Positions 1 through 5,723 of a stretch of DNA of 6,535 nucleotides are shown here, in pieces. Location of the stretch: assembly GCA_902494815.1 (NCBI GenBank), contig CABUVB010000107.1, positions 1 to 6,535 of the forward strand. Direction: 5' to 3'. The notes beneath the pieces are model-generated. The model searched no databases, was not told the origin of the DNA, and saw nothing but the letters and a program-made list of their open reading frames with translations. Positions within the stretch are counted from its first letter, which is position 1; every line of letters begins with the position of its first letter. This DNA comes from an uncultured Collinsella sp. (lineage in GTDB: Bacteria; Actinomycetota; Coriobacteriia; Coriobacteriales; Coriobacteriaceae). The translations under genes and the position numbers were made by a program.

Positions 1-1
1 C

Positions 2-1585
2 ATCCTGGGCGAAACCTACGGCACCATGGTCTACCAGGAGCAGGTTATGCTCATCTCCGTCGAGATGTGCGGCTTCTCCAAGGGCGAATCGGACTCGCGC
101 ATCCGTAAGCCCGTGGCTAAGAAAAAGATCAAGCTGCTCACGTCGACGGTGCTGCACTGGGAGGATGGCTCGGACGAGACCACCTACGACCACTGGATGA
201 ACGGCGCTATCAAGAACAACTACACGCGCGAGGTCGCCCAGAAGATTTGGGACGATGTTCTCGAGTTCGCATCCTACGCCTTCAACAAGTCGCACTCCGC
301 CGGCTACGCCATCCTGGTTATGCAGACGGCGTGGCTCAAGGCGCACTATCCGCACGAGTACATGGCGGCCGTTCTGACGTCCTATACGGGTAAGACCGAC
401 AAGATCGTGCACTACGTCTCGGCATGCCGTCACGACGGCATCCCCGTGCTTTCGCCAGATGTCAACGAGTCCGGTACCGAGTTCACGGCTACCAAGGAGG
501 GCGTGCGCTTTGGTCTGGCCGGCATCCGCGGCGTGGGCACCGGCGTGGCGCAGGCGATTATCGCCGAGCGCGAGGCGGGCGGTCCGTTTAAGACGCTGCA
601 CGACTTTGTCGAGCGCGTGGACTCGAGTCAGGCCAACCGCCGTGTGATCGAATCACTCATCAAGGCAGGCGCCTTTGACTCCACGGGCTATCCGCGCCGC
701 CAGATGATGCACTTTGTGGACAAGAACAACCCCGAGAACATCATCGATGCCGCTGTGAAGCGTCAGAAGGATCGTGCGAGCGGCCAGACGTCGTTCTTCG
801 ACATGTTTGGTGATGTTGAGGGCTCGGGCTTTGAGGTGAGCGTGCCCGATCCGGATGGCCAGGAGTGGGACCGCCACCTTAAGTTGAGCCAGGAGAAGGA
901 GGTTCTGGGCATCTATGTCTCGGACCACCCGCTGCGCCCGTTTGAGTATGCACTAGCCAAGGCACGCGACTTCTCGTTCTCGCAGATCGACACTGGCTAC
1001 GAAGTTCAGAATCCTACGGGCGGTACCATCAACCAGGAGATTCCCGAGGGCAAGGCGCTGTGGTGGGCCGGCATGGTCTCGAGCGTGTCCAAGCGCGTGA
1101 CCAAAAACGGCGACCCCATGGGCATCGTGCAGCTCGAGGACATGGAAGGCGAGGCTACGGTCGTGGTGTTCCCCAAGACCTACAAGGAGGCCGAGGGGTA
1201 CCTGTACGGCGAGGTCGATCCCGAGACCGGCGCGCAGCTGTCCGATGCGTTTGTGCGCATTAAGGGCAAACTCGAGCGCTCGGACCGCGGCGACCAGATC
1301 ATCGCGCAGGAGATCGTGCCGCTGGAGCTCAACGAGGAGAACAACAAGCCCAAGGTGTTTGAGGTCATGGTGCCCAACAGCCGCTTTAGCCAGGGCAATA
1401 TGGCGCGTCTTGCCACGGTGCTTACCGCCAACCCGGGTGGCGACCGCGTGGAGATCTTTATCGAGCAGGTGGACGGGCGCGTACTGCGTGCCGAGGTGCC
1501 GGCCAAGGTCAACGCACGCTCGATTCCGCTGTTGGCAGAGGCAAAGGCCATCGTGGGCAACCAAGGCCGCGTGACGGTTATCTAA
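2..1585 (+). CDS. dnaE: DNA polymerase III alpha subunit, C-terminal 527 residues (5' end outside the window)
   Basis: Catalytic subunit of the replicative DNA polymerase in the cytoplasm. The reading frame is open from base 2, so the PHP domain, palm and catalytic aspartates lie upstream, unseen. Numbering from the first visible residue: the YQEQVM motif (11-16) and FNKSHSAGYA (94-103) are hallmark DnaE sequences of the polymerase core. A helix-hairpin-helix segment (GIRGVG, near 174-179) for DNA binding follows. QTSFF at 262-266 is placed and shaped like the internal sliding-clamp binding motif (E. coli QADMF). LGIYVSDHP (302-310) is typical. An OB-fold runs from about 354 to 440, and a C-terminal domain (about 452-527) ends at TAA 1583-1585. 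The order matches E. coli-type DnaE rather than PolC. Oddities are a non-canonical IRKPVAKKK where E. coli has RRAMGKKK, and an insertion after it. The frame is intact. The family call is secure; the lineage is inference. Confidence 0.97.
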   Translation: MLGETYGTMVYQEQVMLISVEMCGFSKGESDSRIRKPVAKKKIKLLTSTVLHWEDGSDETTYDHWMNGAIKNNYTREVAQKIWDDVLEFASYAFNKSHSAGYAILVMQTAWLKAHYPHEYMAAVLTSYTGKTDKIVHYVSACRHDGIPVLSPDVNESGTEFTATKEGVRFGLAGIRGVGTGVAQAIIAEREAGGPFKTLHDFVERVDSSQANRRVIESLIKAGAFDSTGYPRRQMMHFVDKNNPENIIDAAVKRQKDRASGQTSFFDMFGDVEGSGFEVSVPDPDGQEWDRHLKLSQEKEVLGIYVSDHPLRPFEYALAKARDFSFSQIDTGYEVQNPTGGTINQEIPEGKALWWAGMVSSVSKRVTKNGDPMGIVQLEDMEGEATVVVFPKTYKEAEGYLYGEVDPETGAQLSDAFVRIKGKLERSDRGDQIIAQEIVPLELNEENNKPKVFEVMVPNSRFSQGNMARLATVLTANPGGDRVEIFIEQVDGRVLRAEVPAKVNARSIPLLAEAKAIVGNQGRVTVI

Positions 1586-1603
1586 GCTACCCCGGGTGAG
1601 ATT

Positions 1604-1608
1604 GGAGG
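1604..1608 (+). promoter_or_regulatory. Ribosome binding site of the SNF2 helicase gene
   Basis: GGAGG, five bases before the ATG at 1614. It decides the start. The frame is also open from a GTG at 1596, but that codon has no purine-rich sequence before it, and the GTG at 1611 is only two bases from the GGAGG. ATG 1614 is therefore preferred. Confidence 0.85.
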
Positions 1609-1613
1609 AAGTG

Positions 1614-4600
1614 ATGGCGCAGGGGACGTTTGTGCAGGCGCTTCGCAAAGAGGCGGCGTTGAGCGACACCTTTATGAAGGGGCGTTCGCTCATGCTCAAC
1701 GGCGCCGTGCTGTCGATCGAGGACAGCGGCTCGCGCTTCTCCAAAAACGTGACGGTTGAGGGCTCGGTGCGTGGTTCGCGCGGCGACCTGTACAAGACGC
1801 ACGTGGCGCTCGACCTGGACGAGCACGAGGTGATCGACTACGACTGCGATTGCCCCGCCGCCTATCGTTACCCCGGTATGTGCAAACACGCTATTGCTAC
1901 GGCTCTGGCGTATTTGGATGCCAGCGGCGCCGAGCCCGTCGAAGGTTTGCGCACGCCGGTTCGCACGTTTACGGCGCAGCCAAAACAGCCCGCGCGCACC
2001 GCGCCCAAAGCGCCGGCCGTCAATCCCAACTTTCCCTTCCCGGCGCCCGTCCCCACGAGCCCCAGCCTCATGGCGGCGCTCTCCGATCTTTCGGACGCGC
2101 GCATGGATGAGCTGGCGAGCATGCGCCGCAAGCTTGCCGGTGCCGTTGACCCCGACGCCCCCAAAGCGGCGTTGGAGCCTTCGTTGGTGCCGTACTACAA
2201 TCCGCTGTTCGCCGACCGCTTTAGCTGGGCGCTCGAGTTCCGCATTCGTTGCGGTTCGGTGTCCTACGTGGTCAAGGACATCGACGGCATGGCCGATGCC
2301 TACGTGCGCGGCGGCACCTTCTCGTACGGTAAGAAGCTCACGTTTGTCCATACGCCCGAAGCCTTCGAAGACGTGTCGACAAAGCTGCTCAACCTTGTCG
2401 TGACGACAGTTGCCTATCTCGATGACATCACAAGCTCGCGTTCGGCGTCGTACGACTTTGCCCGCAGTGGTTTTGTCGCCGAGCGTCAGTTGCCGCTGTC
2501 CGAGCATAGCATCGTATATGTGCTGGACCTGTTGCACGGCCAGACCATCTCTTTTGAGCCCGCCTGGTCGCGGGGGACGACGACGCATCGCACCTATGAC
2601 GTGGCGGTTGAGATGCCTCCGGAAGGGGAGGACGAGGCGCTGTCTGAGCGCCCACCGCTCCTTGCCGCCAAAATCGCGCCGGCGGCTGGTGGCAGCTACG
2701 ATCTACGCCTGCCGGCCGATGCATACTGCTTTGCTTCGGGCGACGTTGCCTATCTGGTCGACACCCGCCGTGCGCGCCGCGCTGATGTAGCGTTTGCCCA
2801 GCATGCGGCGCCGTTCCTATCGCGCTTACTGCCCTGTCGCACGCCGATCCATATCGCTGTCGACCAGGTGGGGGAGTTCTGTCGTATGGCGCTGCCCATT
2901 TTGCGCGACTACACCGACCTTACCGCGCCCGCCGCGCTCGATACCGTGGCGCCCGAGCCGAGCTTTGCTATGGCGATCGGCGTCGACGATGGGCTTGTGA
3001 CCTGCAAAATTACGGTTACCTACGGCGACTGGTTGGCAGACCTCTTTAGTCTGGGCGCTCCGGGCAGTCTCTTCGAAGAGCAGCGCCCGGGTGTGCCGCC
3101 CCGCGACGAGGTGGCAGAGTTTCGCGTTATGGACACGGCGGCCCTGTATTTCGACTTTTACGAGGGCGGTCTGGCGTTTGAGGAGCGCGATGACGAGAGC
3201 CTGTTCCGCTTGCTGACCGAGGGCCTGTCTGCCCTGTCCGAGCTGGGTGAGGTCATGCTCAGCGATCGTCTGCGCCAGATTTCGGTCCGCCCCGCGCCCA
3301 AGCTTTCGGTGCGTGCGACCGTCAAGAGCAACCTGCTTGACGTCGAACTGGGCGCGAGCGGGCTTTCGGCGGCAGACCTTGCCATCTATCTGGACTCCTA
3401 CAAGCGTCACCAGACGTTTGCGCGTCTCACGTCGGGCGACATCGTGCGTCTGGACGAGGGTGCCCGCGCCGCGTTTGGTCTTGCCGAGGACCTGGGCGTC
3501 GATGCCGTCGATCTGCTCGACGGCGTGTCGCTTCTCGCGTCGAGTACCCTGTTTGTCGACAGCATGCTTGCGCGCACGCCCGAGCTCGAGGCCGATCGCG
3601 ATGCCGCGTTCCGCCGCACCGTCGAGCGCCTGGACACGCTCGGCAAGATGGACTTTACGGTGCCGGTCTCGCTCAAGGCCACACTGCGCGGCTATCAGGT
3701 CGACGGCTACCAGTGGCTCGGCTCGCTCGAGCACCTGGGCCTCGGTGGCATCTTGGCCGACGATATGGGCCTGGGCAAAACGCTGCAGATGATCGCACAT
3801 ATCTTGGCGCGCGTGGAGGCGGGGGACGCTAAGCCCACGCTTGTGGTGTGCCCTGCGTCGCTTGTGTACAACTGGACCGCCGAGCTGGAGCGCTTTGCCC
3901 CGTCGCTCGATGTGTGCGCCATTGTGGGTGCCAAGGCGCAGCGTCGCGTGCAGATCGCCGGCGTGGCCGAGCATAACGTGGTCGTGACGTCGTATGACCT
4001 TATGCGGCGCGATATCGACGAGTACGTCGAGCAGGACTTTGCCCGTGTGGTGCTCGATGAGGCCCAGTACATTAAAAACCCGCTCACCCAGGTGGCGCGC
4101 GCCGCAAAGCGCCTGCCTGCCGGCGTGCGCTTTGCCCTGACGGGCACGCCCATCGAAAACCGCTTGTCCGAGCTCTGGAGCATCTTCGACTTTTTGATGC
4201 CGGGCCTGCTTGGCACGCGCGAGTCGTTTGCCAAGCGCTTCGAAAGCCCGGTCGAGCACGCCGAGGGCGACAGCGCCGCTCGCCTGCAGGCACTCGTGTC
4301 GCCGTTTGTACTGCGCCGTGTCAAGGAGGACGTGGTGGCCGATCTGCCCGAAAAGATCGAGGACACGGTCGTGGCTCAGCTCACCGGCGAGCAGCGCAAG
4401 CTCTACCTGGCCAACCAGGACCGCATCGCCCAGCAGGTACAGCACCGCGAGTCATCCGAGTTTAAGAAAGACAAGCTCAAAGTGCTCGCCGAGCTCACCA
4501 AGCTGCGCCAGATCTGCTGCGACCCGCGTCTGCACTACGAGGATTACAAGGCGGGGAGCGCCAAACTCGATACGTGCATGGAGCTCGTGCACGGCGCACT

Positions 4601-5078
4601 CGACGGTGGTCATCGCATCCTGTTGTTCAGCCAGTTTACGGGCATGCTCGATATCATTGGCAAGCGCCTGGCCAAGGAGGATATCGCCTTCCTTAAGCTC
4701 ACGGGCGCTTCGTCTAAGGAGAGCCGCGCCAAGATGGTCGCGCAGTTCCAAGCGGGCGAGGTACCGGTCTTTTTGATTTCGCTCAAGGCGGGCGGCGTGG
4801 GCCTTAACCTGACGGCTGCCGACGTGGTCATCCACTACGACCCGTGCTGGAACGTGGCGGCGCAGGACCAAGCAACTGACCGTGCACACCGTATTGGCCA
4901 GCAACATACCGTGACCGTGTACAAGCTCATCGCCAAGGACACGATCGAGGAACGCATTATGCAGATGCAGGAGTCCAAGCGCGACCTGGTCAACAGCGTG
5001 CTCGGCGGCGACGGCATCTCGTCGGCGCTGTTTACCCGCGAAGATGTTCTGGCGCTGCTGGGCGGCGACGGTCGCTAG
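1614..5078 (+). CDS. SWIM zinc-finger SNF2-family helicase/ATPase
   Basis: A complete 1154-residue protein, predicted to be a cytoplasmic ATP-driven double-stranded DNA translocase of the Swi2/Snf2 superfamily. A SWIM zinc finger (CxCx9CxH: C78, C80, C90, H92) lies near the N-terminus and likely binds DNA or protein. A Pro/Ala-rich linker (about 115-152) follows. The long middle part (about 153-685) fits the position of the bacterial SNF2-associated domain but has no motif I can read. The motor is complete: RGYQVDGYQWL (about 692-702), Walker A DDMGLGKT (716-723, K722), DEAQ box (815-818), LTGTPIENRLSELW (842-855), LLFSQF (1003-1008), SLKAGGVGLNL (1056-1066) and QATDRAHRIGQ (1086-1096, with likely arginine finger R1093). 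The DEAQ box and overall architecture argue against RapA. It starts 28 bases after dnaE with no terminator between, so co-transcription is likely. No nuclease or methylase domain is visible. The cellular role of this subfamily is not settled; transcription, repair or nucleoprotein remodelling are possible. Family call is secure, function is open. Confidence 0.95.
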   Translation: MAQGTFVQALRKEAALSDTFMKGRSLMLNGAVLSIEDSGSRFSKNVTVEGSVRGSRGDLYKTHVALDLDEHEVIDYDCDCPAAYRYPGMCKHAIATALAYLDASGAEPVEGLRTPVRTFTAQPKQPARTAPKAPAVNPNFPFPAPVPTSPSLMAALSDLSDARMDELASMRRKLAGAVDPDAPKAALEPSLVPYYNPLFADRFSWALEFRIRCGSVSYVVKDIDGMADAYVRGGTFSYGKKLTFVHTPEAFEDVSTKLLNLVVTTVAYLDDITSSRSASYDFARSGFVAERQLPLSEHSIVYVLDLLHGQTISFEPAWSRGTTTHRTYDVAVEMPPEGEDEALSERPPLLAAKIAPAAGGSYDLRLPADAYCFASGDVAYLVDTRRARRADVAFAQHAAPFLSRLLPCRTPIHIAVDQVGEFCRMALPILRDYTDLTAPAALDTVAPEPSFAMAIGVDDGLVTCKITVTYGDWLADLFSLGAPGSLFEEQRPGVPPRDEVAEFRVMDTAALYFDFYEGGLAFEERDDESLFRLLTEGLSALSELGEVMLSDRLRQISVRPAPKLSVRATVKSNLLDVELGASGLSAADLAIYLDSYKRHQTFARLTSGDIVRLDEGARAAFGLAEDLGVDAVDLLDGVSLLASSTLFVDSMLARTPELEADRDAAFRRTVERLDTLGKMDFTVPVSLKATLRGYQVDGYQWLGSLEHLGLGGILADDMGLGKTLQMIAHILARVEAGDAKPTLVVCPASLVYNWTAELERFAPSLDVCAIVGAKAQRRVQIAGVAEHNVVVTSYDLMRRDIDEYVEQDFARVVLDEAQYIKNPLTQVARAAKRLPAGVRFALTGTPIENRLSELWSIFDFLMPGLLGTRESFAKRFESPVEHAEGDSAARLQALVSPFVLRRVKEDVVADLPEKIEDTVVAQLTGEQRKLYLANQDRIAQQVQHRESSEFKKDKLKVLAELTKLRQICCDPRLHYEDYKAGSAKLDTCMELVHGALDGGHRILLFSQFTGMLDIIGKRLAKEDIAFLKLTGASSKESRAKMVAQFQAGEVPVFLISLKAGGVGLNLTAADVVIHYDPCWNVAAQDQATDRAHRIGQQHTVTVYKLIAKDTIEERIMQMQESKRDLVNSVLGGDGISSALFTREDVLALLGGDGR

Positions 5079-5088
5079 CCGCGCGCGG
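5079..5088. repeat. 10-base GC palindrome directly after the helicase stop codon
   Basis: CCGCGCGCGG reads the same on both strands and abuts the TAG at 5076-5078. It has no spare bases for a loop and no T-run after it, so it is not a standard terminator. In GC-rich DNA it may be chance. Confidence 0.3.
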
Positions 5089-5113
5089 GGTGGGATTGCT
5101 GGAGTGGGCAGGA

Positions 5114-5138
5114 CGGTCGACGCATTTTGGTCCGACCG
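5114..5138 (+). other. Possible hairpin between the helicase and superoxide reductase genes
   Basis: CGGTCG (5114-5119) is complementary to CGACCG (5133-5138). Alternatively, CGGTCGAC (5114-5121) pairs with GTC (5130-5132) and GACCG (5134-5138) around one bulged C, leaving loop GCATTTTG. No T-tract follows, so an intrinsic terminator is not supported. It may be a weak or Rho-assisted 3' end for the helicase transcript, an operator, or chance. I see no convincing -35/-10 pair elsewhere in this 165-base gap. Confidence 0.35.
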
Positions 5139-5231
5139 CTTGCCTGATCCGTTATGTGTTCATTTGCAATGCCGTGGATGGTTTGTCTGCCTTTGGGCAT
5201 AAGAACCATCAAGAACATTGGCACATCAGCA

Positions 5232-5237
5232 AAGGAG
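5232..5237 (+). promoter_or_regulatory. Ribosome binding site of the superoxide reductase gene
   Basis: AAGGAG, six bases before the ATG at 5244. It fixes the start: the frame is open further upstream to an ATG at 5154, but that would add 30 residues unlike the family and has no such site before it. Confidence 0.85.
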
Positions 5238-5243
5238 AACATC

Positions 5244-5606
5244 ATGGCGAAATTCTTTAAGGACCCCGACGGCAAGCTCATCGCTGCCCTTGGCGACGAC
5301 GTTGCGACCCCTGCCGGTTGCACGGAACTGACTGCAAACACTGAGGACGCGGCGCACGAGAAGCACGTTCCTGTTGTCGAGACCGAGCGTGACGGTCACG
5401 TGATTCGCGCACGCGTTGGCTCGGTCGAGCACCCCAGCCTGCCCGAGCACTACATTGAGTGGATCGCCCTTGAGGCCGAGGGCCGCTTGGAGGTCCATTA
5501 CCTTGAGCCCGGCATGAAACCCGCGACGTTTTTCGCGGGCGGCTCCAAGACCGGTACCGTCTATGCCTATTGCAACCTGCACGGGCTGTGGTCCGCGACG
5601 TTCTAG
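5244..5606 (+). CDS. dfx: Superoxide reductase, desulfoferrodoxin family, lacking an intact desulforedoxin iron centre
   Basis: A 120-residue cytoplasmic enzyme expected to reduce superoxide to hydrogen peroxide without making oxygen, usually with rubredoxin as electron donor. The catalytic Fe(His)4Cys site is complete: H41 in EKHVP, H63 in VEHP, H69 in EHYIEW, and C110 and H113 in YCNLHGLW. E39 and K40 match the Glu-Lys pair that helps attract superoxide and protonate the product in studied enzymes. The N-terminal part aligns in length with the desulforedoxin-like domain of two-iron desulfoferrodoxins (CxxC and CC pairs). Only C26 remains of the four cysteines, and residues 1-25 contain none. 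That iron centre should therefore be absent, as in the enzyme type described from Treponema pallidum. The start is set by AAGGAG at 5232-5237. The gene stands between two gaps and appears monocistronic at its 3' end, where a terminator follows. No oxidative-stress operator is recognisable. Family call is very secure. Confidence 0.95.
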   Translation: MAKFFKDPDGKLIAALGDDVATPAGCTELTANTEDAAHEKHVPVVETERDGHVIRARVGSVEHPSLPEHYIEWIALEAEGRLEVHYLEPGMKPATFFAGGSKTGTVYAYCNLHGLWSATF

Positions 5607-5614
5607 GAGCGCGC

Positions 5615-5626
5615 CCCCGCTCGGGG
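5615..5626 (+). other. Small GC hairpin after the superoxide reductase gene
   Basis: CCCC (5615-5618) and GGGG (5623-5626) can pair around the four-base loop GCTC, eight bases after the stop codon. There is no T-run behind it. The stem is short, so its role is doubtful. Confidence 0.3.
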
Positions 5627-5632
5627 TATCAT
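5627..5632 (+). promoter_or_regulatory. Possible -10 element upstream of the terminator hairpin
   Basis: TATCAT matches five of six bases of the bacterial -10 consensus. At the usual 17-base spacing the sequence is TAGGAG, a poor -35. If real, transcription would start near 5639 and give nadE a leader of about 85 bases that contains the 5653-5684 hairpin. This is a weak call from one short match. Confidence 0.2.
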
Positions 5633-5652
5633 AGCTAGCATATGCACATGCG

Positions 5653-5684
5653 AGCGCCGGCTGCATTATGCGGCCGGCGCTTTT
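5653..5684 (+). terminator. Intrinsic terminator
   Basis: AGCGCCGGC (5653-5661) pairs perfectly with GCCGGCGCT (5673-5681). The stem extends inward through a T-G wobble and two more G-C pairs to a small AT-rich loop. TTTT (5681-5684) follows at once. This is the classic GC stem plus T-run. It most simply ends the superoxide reductase transcript 47 bases after its stop. Only 39 bases separate it from nadE. Confidence 0.85.
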
Positions 5685-5708
5685 ACTACGACAACGATGG
5701 TTTACGAC

Positions 5709-5716
5709 GGAAAGGG
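5709..5716 (+). promoter_or_regulatory. Ribosome binding site of nadE
   Basis: GGAAAGGG, seven bases before the ATG at 5724. It supports that start, as does the immediate MKLALAQID opening typical of nitrilase-superfamily domains. Confidence 0.75.
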
Positions 5717-5723
5717 CTGAGCC

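Noticed and set aside
1596..1613. GTG at 1596 as start of the SNF2 protein
   Set aside because: No ribosome binding site precedes it, and the six added residues would be encoded by the ribosome binding site of the better ATG at 1614.
953..1795. Open reading frame of 280 codons on the minus strand across the dnaE-SNF2 junction
   Set aside because: Antisense to two well-supported genes; the composition is that of a reverse-strand shadow.
2826..4445. Open reading frame of 539 codons on the minus strand
   Set aside because: It lies wholly inside the SNF2 gene, opposite its conserved helicase motifs. The translation is rich in His, Arg, Ala and Leu with no family resemblance, as expected from the antisense of GC-biased codons.
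1614..5078. RapA-type RNA polymerase recycling ATPase, or a restriction/defence helicase
   Set aside because: RapA has a DEAH box and different flanking domains. No nuclease, methylase or phospholipase-type defence partner is present, and the neighbours are housekeeping genes.
5114..5138. Intrinsic terminator of the SNF2 gene
   Set aside because: The stem is short or bulged and no T-run follows, so it is listed only as a possible hairpin.
5164..5203. Promoter of the superoxide reductase gene from TTGCAA (5164) and CATAAG (5198)
   Set aside because: The spacing of 28 bases is far too long and the -10-like part is poor; no other pair in the gap fits better.
5154..5243. Upstream extension of the superoxide reductase gene by 30 residues, or a small leader peptide
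   Set aside because: No ribosome binding site before 5154, and the added residues do not match the family. AAGGAG at 5232-5237 fits only the ATG at 5244.
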